Origin: Nostoc sp. FACHB-892
GTDB taxonomy: Bacteria; Cyanobacteriota; Cyanobacteriia; Cyanobacteriales; Nostocaceae
Length of the DNA stretch: 46,575 nucleotides
NCBI RefSeq assembly: GCF_014698795.1
Contig: NZ_JACJTR010000044.1
Span: forward strand, 1 to 46,575
Direction: 5' to 3'
The translations under genes and the position numbers were made by a program. The notes under the pieces were generated by a model, which was not told the DNA's origin, ran no database searches, and saw only the letters and a list, made by a program, of their open reading frames with translations. Numbering within the stretch: position 1 is the first letter of the stretch; every line of letters starts with the position of its first letter. Shown here piece after piece: positions 1-8,206 of this stretch.

Positions 1-127
1 AGATACGTATAGCAGTGTTTACGAGAGAACTGGTCAATACATCCCCAAAGACGACAAATTGCCAATGATACCGATGGTTTGGGGTAGCGGTTTTATAACT
101 CAGGTGCAAGAAACTTTTAATTTAGAT
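1..127. repeat. Terminal direct repeat, left copy (circular contig overlap)
   Basis: Bases 1-127 are identical to 46449-46575. The actin-like reading frame runs across the joint without interruption, so the two ends are one place on a circle of 46,448 bp. A length of exactly 127 suggests the k-mer overlap an assembler leaves on a circular contig rather than a biological repeat. Confidence 0.95.
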
Positions 128-220
128 TCAGAGCAAACGTATAGATATAGTACATCAGCGCGTCTGGTGGACTGCTTTGGGATGTTTGATTATTTGTTGG
201 GGATGGAGACAAGTCAATGA
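2..220 (+). CDS. ParM/StbA-like actin ATPase, C-terminal part (continues from 46575)
   Basis: This is the 3' end of the actin-like gene that starts at 45400. Joined across the overlap, the gene encodes about 422 residues. The first 126 bases repeat the end of the window; the new sequence runs from base 128 and ends in METSQ before TGA at 218-220. The stop overlaps the next start as ATGA (217-220), so the adaptor gene is translationally coupled to it, as in parMR operons. Function and motifs are described under the 45400 entry. Confidence 0.85.
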   Translation, partial: DTYSSVYERTGQYIPKDDKLPMIPMVWGSGFITQVQETFNLDSEQTYRYSTSARLVDCFGMFDYLLGMETSQ

Positions 221-681
221 ACCAAAGCAAAAAGAAACGCAAGTCTCTGAGTTTGCGGCTTCAACCTTATGAGGGTGATGTTTTAGCGGAGGTGGTTGAT
301 TACTTGAACTCGTTGCCCAAGGATGAGGCACAGCGTAAGGTGGCTGATATTTTGGTGGCTGCTTTCTTGCCAGTGGCGCGATATTCAAGCGGTAATTTTA
401 CGCCAGAGCAGATCCGTTTTGCTTGTTGGGAAGCGCAGGACTCCTTGAATAAACACGGTAGTTATATGCGTTTGGCACTGTCGGTGGAACAACCGCAGTT
501 TGTGGTGTCACAGCCAGCGTTGACTGCACCAGTTGTAGCGGTCAATGCCCCAAGTTACAAGAGTAATGCTTTAGAGTCGCCTGAGCTTGAGGCGGAAGCG
601 GCTGATTCAATCAGACCTGCTTCAATAGTTCAAGGTCAGGCTTCGTCTCAAGAATTGGATGCGATTTTTGGAGGAGATTGA
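217..681 (+). CDS. ParR/StbB-like plasmid partition adaptor
   Basis: A 154-residue protein translated in an ATGA overlap with the actin-like gene. Its N-terminus is basic (MNQSKKKRKSLSLRL) and is followed by predicted helices, which fits a ribbon-helix-helix DNA-binding domain over roughly residues 7-60. The middle is low-complexity (P/A/V/E-rich). It ends in the short acidic-hydrophobic tail ELDAIFGGD; in known ParR proteins the C-terminal peptide binds the end of the ParM filament. The inferred role is to bind centromere iterons and cap actin-like filaments so that sister plasmids are pushed apart. The 11-bp iterons at 907-1135 are the natural binding site. The family call rests on context and N-terminal shape; sequence similarity to R1 ParR is not obvious by eye. 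Confidence 0.7.
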   Translation: MNQSKKKRKSLSLRLQPYEGDVLAEVVDYLNSLPKDEAQRKVADILVAAFLPVARYSSGNFTPEQIRFACWEAQDSLNKHGSYMRLALSVEQPQFVVSQPALTAPVVAVNAPSYKSNALESPELEAEAADSIRPASIVQGQASSQELDAIFGGD

Positions 682-701
682 GCGAAGAATATCTCAACAA
701 T

Positions 702-742
702 AGCCGCCGCAGTTGTAGCTGTTAACTGTTAGGCGGCTTTTG
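702..742 (+). terminator. Rho-independent terminator after parR-like gene
   Basis: AGCCGCC at 702-708 pairs with GGCGGCT at 732-738, followed by a short T stretch. It lies 21 bases after the stop codon and would end the parMR transcript before the iteron field. Confidence 0.7.
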
Positions 743-828
743 TAGTGGCTATGTATTTTTCAGTAGTATTTAAAGTTTATTCTTGCTTTTTTTAGTTTTG
801 GCTCAAAAAAACTGGGCCAAACTTTTTT

Positions 829-839
829 GCGTACTGTGC
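829..839 (+). repeat. GCGTACTGTGC element, copy 1
   Basis: This 11-mer recurs exactly, in inverted orientation, at 42586-42596. Both copies lie on the same side of an 11-bp iteron field and next to A/T tracts with a GCCAAA motif. It may be a shared regulatory or processing site. Confidence 0.6.
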
Positions 840-906
840 GTAAGTTTTGGTCAGGAATTTTTGGGGGAGAAATCAGAGAGGTAAATGAGGTTTTTGGGGT
901 CTAAAT

Positions 907-1135
907 CCTTATATTTACCTTATATTTACCTTGTAAATACCTTGGAGATGCCATTGCAGTACCTTATTTTGGGCAAAAAAGAAGGATTTTGTAAAAAACG
1001 GTGATTTTCAGTGTAAAAGGTGCAAATAAATCCTTATATTTACCATTGGTATGCCATTGAAATGCCATTGCCAGACCTTATATTTGCCTTTTTAAGAAAA
1101 ATCCTTGTAAATACCTTATAAATACCTTTTGAGTT
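907..1135 (+). repeat. Centromere-like field of 11-bp iterons (parC candidate)
   Basis: Units begin with CC exactly every 11 bases at 907, 918, 929, 940, 951 and 962; again at 1032, 1043, 1054, 1065, 1076 and 1087; and at 1103, 1114 and 1125. Typical units are CCTTATATTTA, CCTTGTAAATA and CCATTGAAATG. Clustered 11-bp direct repeats are the hallmark of the parC centromere of plasmid R1, where ParR binds two groups of five. Here the field lies just downstream of the parMR-like operon instead of upstream. This stretch between 682 and 1225 otherwise holds only the terminator and the GCGTACTGTGC element. Confidence 0.8.
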
Positions 1136-1225
1136 AAATAATGTTTAGTATGCGAAGTTTTTCTGAAGCCTTGATAAAATCAGGAGCGGGAAAAAAGTTC
1201 ATTGATGATGAGCCAGGGGTAAGCG

Positions 1226-1546
1226 ATGGAAGCCAAAAGCGAAGTGACAATAAAATTTAGCGGCTCACTGCCAACAGCTACACCAGCTGAGAACAAGAAA
1301 GTTGCAATCGAGTTCACTGACCAGAACGGTATAGTCTTCACTGCTCAAGTTAATGCAAAAAGCTGGCGGAAGGCTGAAACTAGCGCCTCGGAATTTGCAG
1401 ACTGGGCTGGGGCTGTATCGGGCAAGCTTGGAGTGCGAACAGAAAACGGGTTTGAAGTGATTGACGCAGGAATCCAAATTTTCGAGAAAAAAGCAAAGGA
1501 AGTCAAACCAGATGTAGCGGCGGCTGAAGCTGGCGCAAGTTCATAG
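1226..1546 (+). CDS. Conserved-looking small plasmid protein, unknown function
   Basis: A 106-residue acidic soluble protein, not recognised. ATG at 1226 follows AGGGG (1215-1219) by 6 bases. Residues about 5-70 alternate beta-like and helical segments (VTIKFSG, KVAIEFTDQNGIVFTAQV, then a W-containing helix), and the tail is K/E/A-rich. There is no signal peptide or membrane segment. It lies immediately after the 11-bp iteron field, whose A/T-rich units could cover or regulate its promoter. It could be an accessory of the segregation locus; that is inference from position only. Confidence 0.6.
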   Translation: MEAKSEVTIKFSGSLPTATPAENKKVAIEFTDQNGIVFTAQVNAKSWRKAETSASEFADWAGAVSGKLGVRTENGFEVIDAGIQIFEKKAKEVKPDVAAAEAGASS

Positions 1547-1750
1547 ATGCGTGGTAGTAACATCTGAAGATGGTGACAATTGGCTGACAATTGGCGGCTT
1601 TAGCGAGGAGAACAGCATTCAGAGGAAAACGTTATAGAGGCTTGTAAAATTTCTGCTCCCCGGCCCACTAATATTGAAATTAAGAGAGTAGTTGGAGCCG
1701 CCCTTAACTATGAGGGTGAAAATAATAAAAACAATTAGGAAGAAAGCCCA

Positions 1751-4273
1751 GTGGCTAAACATCAATCCAAACAGCGCTCACAACAACACGTCTCTAACAC
1801 AGGGACAAAAGTTGCTGAAAACTCTTTCCAGATGCAACTGCAAGAATTACTGAAGCAGAAAAAATATCGGCAGGCATTGGAAGAAATCAAAAAAAATCAG
1901 CGCTTGCATCCTGATATTGAATTCACTCCCAAAGAATCAGAGATTTGGTTGCTACGGGGTCAGCAAGAATTCCAAAAACAAGATTTTAAACAGGCAGAAA
2001 AATCCTTTGTCCGCGCTCTAGAATTTGGTTTGGTTGGAGAAGTTCATTATTGGCAAGCTAGATGTTTGCTGGAGTTGAAGCAATTAGATGCGGCGCTGAA
2101 TTTGCTCAGAAATGCTTTTGAGGTAGGCACTCTATCGAAAGAGTACAGCATCTGTTACCTAAAACTCCTGTTACTCAAAGGAGATACCGCCACAGTTGAG
2201 CAGTTAATTAACGAACAATCCAAACGCTTTAGTGCTGCCCAACTCCACTGGGTACGAGGTGTTCTGGCGCTAAAAAATGGTCAACCAGAAGCAGCTTTGA
2301 CATCTTTTCAGAAAATTAAGCAAGCCATCACCGATGGAGACTCGCCAATAGCTTGGATTGTTTACACTCAACAAGTCATCGGTCATTGGGATACTGCCGC
2401 TAATATTTTGGGGTTGAAATCATCTGGAAGGTCATCCGACTTGATGAACTATGGCGAACCAAAGTATTTGGAGCATCCAATTTTAAAGCGATTGGCGACT
2501 TTCCAGCAAGGAAAAACGGGACAACAACTTCTACAATCTAGGAATCCGCAAAAAACAGTAGATAAAATTACCCAAGAGGCATTAACGGCGTTGCGAATGC
2601 TGCAACTGATTGACCAAGGCGATCACCATGAGGCCGCACATCTGCTGTTGAAGATAGAGCAGCGTTCCACACGCTTTCTAGAAATAGAAAGTCTCCGTCC
2701 ACTGCTGTTGACCCTAGCCGGACAACAAGCACTGAATCAAGGACAATTAAACTGTGCTGAACTATTCTGGCAGCTTTTGTTGACAGAGCAACCCTTTAAC
2801 CCCCACTTGGCAATCAATCTCTTAGAAGTTTTGGATGCTAATGATTCCGATCAAGAACGCCCACGTCTGTTGACCCGTTTTTTGAAGTGGTTAGAGCAGG
2901 AAGCAAAACAAAAACCTCAAGAATGGCCTTCACAACGATTGAAACCGACCCAAGCACATCTCCACTGCTGGATGGCAGATGCTTACATGGCAATAGGTCG
3001 GGAACGCGCCGCTTTAGGATCTTTGCAACAAGCAGAACGCATCTGTCCCACATCACCAGAGTTACTGGGGCGTAAGGGACTAGTTGCGGCAATGGAGGAA
3101 AATTATACTGAAGCGATCGCACTGCTTACCCAAGCATTAGAAGGTGGATGTCGGTATAACGAAGTTTACGGCATTTTGTTGCGATGTTACGAGGAAATAG
3201 GAGATAAACTTGCACGTAATGAAGCTCGGCGTAAATTTGGCAAGCACTTTGGCGACCTGAGCATTGAAACTGAGGTGGAAACAGTACCTTGGATAGATGC
3301 TTTATCTACGTTAAGTTATCCCTTATTTAGCCGTTTAGTACAGACAGCAGATAAAAAAGATCCTGCTATAGGTGCTTGTCAGGGATTCGTGAATTCAGTG
3401 CAGAGTCAGCCCAATTCCGGCGGACGAGTTTCATTACACCAAAAAGCAGCAGTTGAAAGATGGGACGCTCTCCTGAAAAAATTATCTGGTGAAGAACAAA
3501 TTCCTGTATTGCAGGCGATCGCTCTTTCTATCCACCTCTTCGCCAAACGTGAAAAAGGCATCGCCGCTTTAACAAGCCAGTATCTACAAAAATTATTCAA
3601 CTTATCAACAGAATACCCAGAAGCTAGAGTTGCTCATTTAGTTGTCTTAGCTGTCAAAGAAAGTAGTTCCCAAAAACTAGAAGTTCCTCTACGTACCTAC
3701 CTCGACACCATGCCACAGCCAGGAAATGCTCTGGCAAATATTCAACTTCAAGTGCGCCGTTTTGGTGAGATTACAACCCTTGTACCTGTGCTGGAGTCAG
3801 CACTGCGTCGGGAACCTCAGAATCCTTTATTACTATTAGCTAGAGCCACTACCTACCATGTTGATCACCCAAACTATGAACAATTAAAGCAACAGGGATT
3901 TGAATTAGCCCGTCGCTTACAAGATGCCAAAGCATTACAAGCATTTCGGGAAGAACAGGCTTTTCTCTCTGCTCAAGAAACGACTAGCATAATGCCAGAC
4001 CCAGAGGAATTTGACAACCTGGATATGTCAAATATTGATGACTTCTTATCAGGGATGCTTCAAAAATTACTTGGCAACAAAATGCCCAAAGCTGAGTTTG
4101 AACGGATGCTTCCAGAACTCAAGCAAAAGATGTTAAACAGTATGCCTAACTTCGATGAAGATGATGAGTCAGAAGAGTCAGACTTAGACTTGATCTTTGG
4201 AAACTTACCGCCTATGCGTAAGAAACGAAAGGGTAGAAGAAAAGGTGGTTTTCAGGAATTGTTTAAAAGTTAG
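1751..4273 (+). CDS. Large TPR-repeat protein of the chaperone operon
   Basis: An 840-residue protein starting with GTG at 1751 behind AGGAAG (1738-1743). Helical repeats of tetratricopeptide type fill most of it, for example residues about 60-100 (LRGQQEFQKQDFKQAEKSFVRALEFG) and 410-470 (ADAYMAIGRERAALGSLQQAERI followed by GRKGLVAAMEENYTEAIALLTQAL). The C-terminus has an acidic segment (NFDEDDESEESDLDLIFG) followed by a basic tail (MRKKRKGRRKGG). TPR proteins bind other proteins, often Hsp70 or Hsp90 tails. Here it leads a cluster of J-like, GrpE and DnaK genes, so a co-chaperone or client-binding role is likely. No signal peptide or membrane segment is seen. The codon style and HIP1 sites resemble chromosomal cyanobacterial genes. 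Confidence 0.8.
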   Translation: MAKHQSKQRSQQHVSNTGTKVAENSFQMQLQELLKQKKYRQALEEIKKNQRLHPDIEFTPKESEIWLLRGQQEFQKQDFKQAEKSFVRALEFGLVGEVHYWQARCLLELKQLDAALNLLRNAFEVGTLSKEYSICYLKLLLLKGDTATVEQLINEQSKRFSAAQLHWVRGVLALKNGQPEAALTSFQKIKQAITDGDSPIAWIVYTQQVIGHWDTAANILGLKSSGRSSDLMNYGEPKYLEHPILKRLATFQQGKTGQQLLQSRNPQKTVDKITQEALTALRMLQLIDQGDHHEAAHLLLKIEQRSTRFLEIESLRPLLLTLAGQQALNQGQLNCAELFWQLLLTEQPFNPHLAINLLEVLDANDSDQERPRLLTRFLKWLEQEAKQKPQEWPSQRLKPTQAHLHCWMADAYMAIGRERAALGSLQQAERICPTSPELLGRKGLVAAMEENYTEAIALLTQALEGGCRYNEVYGILLRCYEEIGDKLARNEARRKFGKHFGDLSIETEVETVPWIDALSTLSYPLFSRLVQTADKKDPAIGACQGFVNSVQSQPNSGGRVSLHQKAAVERWDALLKKLSGEEQIPVLQAIALSIHLFAKREKGIAALTSQYLQKLFNLSTEYPEARVAHLVVLAVKESSSQKLEVPLRTYLDTMPQPGNALANIQLQVRRFGEITTLVPVLESALRREPQNPLLLLARATTYHVDHPNYEQLKQQGFELARRLQDAKALQAFREEQAFLSAQETTSIMPDPEEFDNLDMSNIDDFLSGMLQKLLGNKMPKAEFERMLPELKQKMLNSMPNFDEDDESEESDLDLIFGNLPPMRKKRKGRRKGGFQELFKS

Positions 4274-4339
4274 TTTTGAGTAAGTTGTACTTAATAGTGA
4301 CAAACAATAAATAGTAAATTTTTAATTTGGAATTATTTG

Positions 4340-4636
4340 ATGACTGACCACTACGAACGCTTAGGTATTTCTCCAGGAGCTACTGCCGCCGAAATTAAAG
4401 CGGCCTATCATGCCAAACTGCGGGAATTTCCCGCTCATACTTATCCAGAAGAGTTTAAGAAAATTCGAGGAGCTTACGAGGCAATTCGCAAAGGAGAAAC
4501 AACTCAGCATGAGGATTTCTTAAAATTTCGTCCACTAGAAGCAGAACTGAACCCAGAGATATTAAAACAGGTGCGAGAAAAAGCGCTTGCTCAACTAGAA
4601 GTTAGCCTGGATGATTTAATTCGTGCCACATTTTAA
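4340..4636 (+). CDS. J-domain-like protein lacking the HPD motif
   Basis: A 98-residue protein from ATG at 4340. Residues about 2-55 follow the J-domain pattern: DHYERLGISPGATAAEIKAAY for helices I and II, and PEEFKKIRGAYEAIRKGE for helix III. Between helices II and III, where a J-protein has His-Pro-Asp, it reads REFPAHTYPEE, so the tripeptide that triggers Hsp70 ATP hydrolysis is absent. No zinc-finger or substrate-binding domains follow. It lies between the TPR and GrpE genes. It is probably a J-like regulator or scaffold for the neighbouring DnaK rather than a classical stimulator. A sequencing error is unlikely, because the reading frame is intact on both sides. Confidence 0.8.
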   Translation: MTDHYERLGISPGATAAEIKAAYHAKLREFPAHTYPEEFKKIRGAYEAIRKGETTQHEDFLKFRPLEAELNPEILKQVREKALAQLEVSLDDLIRATF

Positions 4637-4747
4637 ATAATTCGTAATGGGCTACGCTCTAAGCAAAGCTATGCCGCAGGCTTTACGTAATTCGTAATCG
4701 TTAGTTACTGATTTTTCTAATGTCCGCTAACTATTGACAAATGACAA
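4637..4747. repeat. Dispersed cyanobacterial repeat between J-like and grpE genes
   Basis: The stretch contains TTCGTAATGGGCTACGCTC followed by AAGCAAAGCTATGCCGCAGG and a second TACGTAATTCGTAAT. This palindromic repeat style (GCTACGC...GCCGCAGGC) also appears in shorter form at 36845-36870 and 39950-39970. No gene is seen. Confidence 0.45.
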
Positions 4748-5515
4748 ATGACTAATAACAAAGAAGCTTTATTTGCCAAACTTCTAGATTATTTACACTC
4801 AGAACAACCAATCCCTGAATATCTGGGTGAACCACCAGAATCCGCTAATTCCTTTGACCCCTATCAAATGGTGGCAGAATGGACTGCCCTGCGCCATGAA
4901 GTTAAGCAACAGGGTAAATTATTGCGTTCTACTCAAGATGCTCTTGTGCAAGCATTGGAAGTAACTCGCACAGATAAAGAACAGTTGCAAATACGTCTGG
5001 AAGAAAGCCAAAAACAGGCATGGGGACAATTTGAGCAGCAGCAGGAGAAACTGTTAAAAGATTTGCTGGGTATCCTGGATGCTTTAGATCAGGCTTGTAC
5101 TTACTGGCAAGAGGAAATAGAAGCATTATCTGCTACTTCAAAACAAAAACCAGCAACACAGAAAAGCTTCTGGGAGAAACTAGGACAGTGGTTTACTGGC
5201 AAGGAATCTCAGTCAATAGTGTCTGAAAAATCACTAACATCATCAGATTTAAGTGAAATTTTAACCAGCAATCAACAAGGTGTGGAGTTAATTAGGCGAT
5301 CTCTTTTAGAGTTACTACGACAACGGCGTGTTGTTCCGATTACATCTATGGGAAAACCTTTTGATTCCCAGACAATGTATGCTGTGGGACGTGAGTCTAG
5401 AACAGATATTACAGACAATACCGTAATTCAGGAAGTAGTACGGGGTTATTTATGGGGCGAACGCATTCTGAGGGAAGCACAGGTGATTGTAGCGGCACAA
5501 GGGACTCTTGATTAG
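4748..5515 (+). CDS. grpE: GrpE-type nucleotide exchange factor
   Basis: A 255-residue protein. A long coiled-coil helix at roughly residues 45-110 (ALRHEVKQQGKLLRSTQDALVQ onwards) leads to an insert rich in S/T/K. The C-terminal GrpE core at about 180-250 contains the typical GKPFDSQTMYAVG and a beta-rich end (VVRGYLWGERILREAQVIVA). GrpE releases ADP from DnaK. It sits 51 bases upstream of the DnaK gene. It is longer than E. coli GrpE (197 residues) and has an unusual S/T-rich insertion at about 125-175. The partner is probably the neighbouring DnaK. Confidence 0.85.
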   Translation: MTNNKEALFAKLLDYLHSEQPIPEYLGEPPESANSFDPYQMVAEWTALRHEVKQQGKLLRSTQDALVQALEVTRTDKEQLQIRLEESQKQAWGQFEQQQEKLLKDLLGILDALDQACTYWQEEIEALSATSKQKPATQKSFWEKLGQWFTGKESQSIVSEKSLTSSDLSEILTSNQQGVELIRRSLLELLRQRRVVPITSMGKPFDSQTMYAVGRESRTDITDNTVIQEVVRGYLWGERILREAQVIVAAQGTLD

Positions 5516-5565
5516 GGACGCTTGGACTGGGGAAATTAGTGCAGTTTACTTTTTAATCGAATTTT

Positions 5566-7323
5566 ATGAAAGCAGTTGGTATTGACTTAGGCACAACAAA
5601 TTCCGAAGTAGCGATCGTCGAAAACGGACAAGTGCGGGTATTACCAGGAGAAGATGGCGACCTGATTTTACCTTCCTGTGTGGGATTTAGCGATACAGGT
5701 AAACTGCTAGTGGGACGCGAAGCACTCCGTCAGTATGCAGCAGCACCTGAACGCACTGTGAAGTCAATTAAGCGCTGGATGGGAACTGACCACAAAACCA
5801 CTTTCGGAGATAAAGAATACTTACCTCATGAAGTTTCCGCTATTATTCTCCGCGCTCTGAAACAACGGGCTGAAAATGCTTTAGGAGAAACAATTACCCA
5901 AGCAGTGATTACGGTTCCAGCCTACTTTACGGACGCTCAACGGCAAGCAACTAAAACTGCTGGCGAGATAGCTGGTTTGGAAGTACTGCAAATTATCAAC
6001 GAACCAACGGCGGCGGCTTTAGCTTATGATTTACGCTCCGAAGAGACAGAACGAGTTGTAGTTTATGACTTGGGAGGTGGTACTTTTGACGTGTCGGTAG
6101 TTGAAATTACAGGCGAAGTGACAGAAGTACTAGCCAGTCATGGTAATAATCGCTTGGGTGGAGACGATTTCGACAGACTTTTACAACTGTATCTGGCGGA
6201 TTTATTCCGCAAACAGCATGGTGTCGATGTCCCAGATGATGCAGCTACCCAGGCGCGTCTCCTGAGAGCAGCAGAGCAGTTAAAAATTGACCTGAGTCCC
6301 CATGCTTTTGCTACAGTCCGGGAAGCCTTTTTAGGTAGTAAAGGCAAGACTGCACTACATCTGGAGACAGAAGTAGCACGAGCAGATTTTGAAAAATTGA
6401 TTCGCCCACTCTTGGCAGAAACCCTAGAGGCAATTGACCGCGCCCTAACAGATGCCAGCCTGGAACCCAATGAGATTGACCGGATTATTTTAGTTGGTGG
6501 TTCTACACGCATTCCTTTAGTACAACAAATGATCCAAGAGCATCTGGGACAAAACCCCACCGATGGCATTCAACCAGACCTTTGTGTAGCATTAGGAGCA
6601 GCGTTACAAGCTGGGGTGCTGGTAGGTGAATTAGTGGATGCCATTCTTGTAGATGTGATTCCTCATTCTCTGGGCATTGCTGCGGCTGTGCCTACACCAA
6701 TGGGTATTATGCCAGGTTACTTTAGTGTGATTATTCCCCGCAACAGCGTTGTTCCCGTTTCTCGCTCCCATGTTTATTCCACCGTGTTTGATGAACAAGA
6801 AGTGGTAGAAATTGAAGTTTTTCAGGGAGAAAATACGGTTGCTGAAGAAAATGTTCCTCTAGGTTCCTTTAGAGTGGAGAACTTACCACCCAAACCAGCA
6901 GGAGGTATTGAAGTCGAGGTTCACTTTGACTTTGACCTGAATGGCATTCTCACTGTCACCACTACTGAGAAAGGCAAAGGACAACAAGGAACGCTAGTAG
7001 TAAATAATGCAGGTATCCAGAAACTTTCTAGCCATGAATTGAAGCAAGCAAGGGCAGATTTAGATGCATTGTTTGACAGTGATGAAACAATTGAAATCTC
7101 CGCAGAAGATTCAATCGAGTCTGTAGAAATCGCTCCAGAATTGGCAGCACTTTTAGACCGCGCGGGGCAAGCACTTCTTACGGTAGACTCTGAACAAGTT
7201 CTTGAATTACAAGACTTATTAGAACAGATTGAAAGTGCGATCGCTAACAATAGCCCAGAACTACCCCAGTTAGAAGAAGAACTCTCAGATTTTCTTTACT
7301 ACGCCAGTACGAATGATGAATAG
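5566..7323 (+). CDS. dnaK: DnaK/Hsp70-family chaperone, short form
   Basis: A 585-residue Hsp70. ATPase motifs are all present: phosphate-1 GIDLGTTNSEVAIV (5-18), the stretch from AVITVPAYFTDAQRQATKTA to INEPTAAALAYDL (113-155), phosphate-2 VYDLGGGTFDVSVVEI (166-181) and adenosine motif IILVGGSTRIP (307-317). The interdomain linker reads VGELVDAILVDVIPHSLGI (353-371), and the beta-sandwich substrate domain follows. The C-terminal lid is shortened compared with E. coli DnaK (638 residues), and there is no acidic EEVD-like end. It is likely a specialised paralogue working with the GrpE, J-like and TPR proteins encoded beside it. As a plasmid copy it adds to the host's own DnaK proteins. Confidence 0.93.
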   Translation: MKAVGIDLGTTNSEVAIVENGQVRVLPGEDGDLILPSCVGFSDTGKLLVGREALRQYAAAPERTVKSIKRWMGTDHKTTFGDKEYLPHEVSAIILRALKQRAENALGETITQAVITVPAYFTDAQRQATKTAGEIAGLEVLQIINEPTAAALAYDLRSEETERVVVYDLGGGTFDVSVVEITGEVTEVLASHGNNRLGGDDFDRLLQLYLADLFRKQHGVDVPDDAATQARLLRAAEQLKIDLSPHAFATVREAFLGSKGKTALHLETEVARADFEKLIRPLLAETLEAIDRALTDASLEPNEIDRIILVGGSTRIPLVQQMIQEHLGQNPTDGIQPDLCVALGAALQAGVLVGELVDAILVDVIPHSLGIAAAVPTPMGIMPGYFSVIIPRNSVVPVSRSHVYSTVFDEQEVVEIEVFQGENTVAEENVPLGSFRVENLPPKPAGGIEVEVHFDFDLNGILTVTTTEKGKGQQGTLVVNNAGIQKLSSHELKQARADLDALFDSDETIEISAEDSIESVEIAPELAALLDRAGQALLTVDSEQVLELQDLLEQIESAIANNSPELPQLEEELSDFLYYASTNDE

Positions 7324-7342
7324 GGAATAGAGAGTGGTAATT

Positions 7343-7822
7343 ATGAAATGTCCTGTCTGTGGTGCAGTTTATCGTCCAATAAAGGGGAGCAGAGTCGGGA
7401 TTGAGCAGCACAATAATGATTACAAGGAAGAAACTGCTACCATATCTGCCTCATCTTCTTCATCTCCCTTACTCAGCACTGCTTCTTCCTCCCCAACTTG
7501 CAGACGCTGCAAAGTAGACTTGTCTGACTTGTTCCGTCTGCACGACCAAGCCATCTGGTATCACAGACAAGCACTGCATTTATTGTCAAAAGGGCGTTAT
7601 CCAGAAGCAGCAACGCACAACAATCAAGCTCTAGCTTTGTATTACAGCAATGCAGACTTCCATGCCTTGGCTGGGAAATTATCGGCATTGCAAGGAGAAT
7701 GGAGAGAAGCGATCGCATCTTGGCAACAAGCACTCAAGTTTGACCCACAAAATGCCATTGCTTCTGATTCTCTACAAATGATCAAGCTTATGGCAACTCT
7801 CACCGCTAACCGCAAGCGGTGA
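7343..7822 (+). CDS. Zinc-ribbon plus TPR protein of the chaperone operon
   Basis: About 159 residues if it starts at ATG 7343 (GAGAG at 7331 as ribosome site); a GTG at 7334 is the alternative. It opens with CPVCG at residues 3-7, has a low-complexity S/T linker, then CRRC near residue 53, so four cysteines could bind zinc. Two TPR-like helix pairs follow (YHRQALHLLSKGRYPEAATHNNQAL and LAGKLSALQGEWREAIASWQQAL). It is the last gene of the chaperone operon, 19 bases after dnaK, and may be an adaptor between clients and DnaK. Function is inferred. Confidence 0.75.
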   Translation: MKCPVCGAVYRPIKGSRVGIEQHNNDYKEETATISASSSSSPLLSTASSSPTCRRCKVDLSDLFRLHDQAIWYHRQALHLLSKGRYPEAATHNNQALALYYSNADFHALAGKLSALQGEWREAIASWQQALKFDPQNAIASDSLQMIKLMATLTANRKR

Positions 7823-7831
7823 GAGTTGTCA

Positions 7832-7862
7832 CAAAAAAAGCCCTCAGAGATTTTATGAGGGC
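7832..7862 (-). terminator. Rho-independent terminator of rpsU
   Basis: On the minus strand GCCCTCA and TGAGGGC form a 7-bp stem followed by seven T. It lies 25 bases beyond the rpsU stop. The stem could also act for the convergent chaperone operon, but the T run serves the minus strand. Confidence 0.85.
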
Positions 7863-7886
7863 ATTGATTAATATCTATGTCATTTC

Positions 7887-8075
7887 TCAATTGCGGAAAC
7901 TTCTTTTACTCTGCCTGTGCTTGGCAATTTCTTTACGCTTGCGTTTTTCAATAGGCGTTTCAAAGTGACGATGCTTCCTCATATCTGGAAAAATCCCAGC
8001 CTTGGAAACTTCTCGCTTAAACCGACGTAAGGCTGACTCAATGTGTTCATTGTCACCCACTATTATTTGGGTCAT
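7887..8075 (-). CDS. rpsU: 30S ribosomal protein S21
   Basis: A 62-residue basic protein starting MTQIIVGDNEHIESALRRFK and continuing with the S21 pattern SKAGIFPDMRKHRHFETP and the K/R-rich tail KRKRKEIAKHRQSKRSFRN. S21 sits at the 30S platform and helps initiation on Shine-Dalgarno mRNAs. A ribosome site GGAGAG precedes the ATG. It lies downstream of the RNA-binding protein gene, an arrangement known from Anabaena (rbp followed by rpsU). A ribosomal protein on a plasmid is unusual and suggests that a chromosomal block was copied or moved here. Confidence 0.93.
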   Translation of the reverse strand: MTQIIVGDNEHIESALRRFKREVSKAGIFPDMRKHRHFETPIEKRKRKEIAKHRQSKRSFRN

Positions 8076-8141
8076 TATCTCTCCTGCTAAATTGACTTAC
8101 TTAATGGCTGATAGTGGTAAGCCGCCCAGTTAACTAAAGTG

Positions 8142-8168
8142 TAAAAAAGCCAGACTCTTTGTCTGGCC
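8142..8168 (-). terminator. Terminator between rbp and rpsU
   Basis: On the minus strand GGCCAGAC and GTCTGGC form a stem followed by TTTTTT, just beyond the rbp stop. Read-through or a second promoter would be needed for rpsU. Confidence 0.8.
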
Positions 8169-8206
8169 TGAAAATTCGCTCTCTCTTTCTTTCAGCTTTC
8201 TTCCGC

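Noticed and set aside
4569..4720. tRNA-like cloverleaf near the AAGCAAAGC repeat
   Set aside because: The hairpins belong to a dispersed palindromic repeat; no acceptor stem or T-loop GTTCRA in proper register.
6138..6569. 143-residue minus-strand ORF inside dnaK
   Set aside because: A shadow of the strongly coding dnaK frame, with S/R-rich composition typical of antisense frames.
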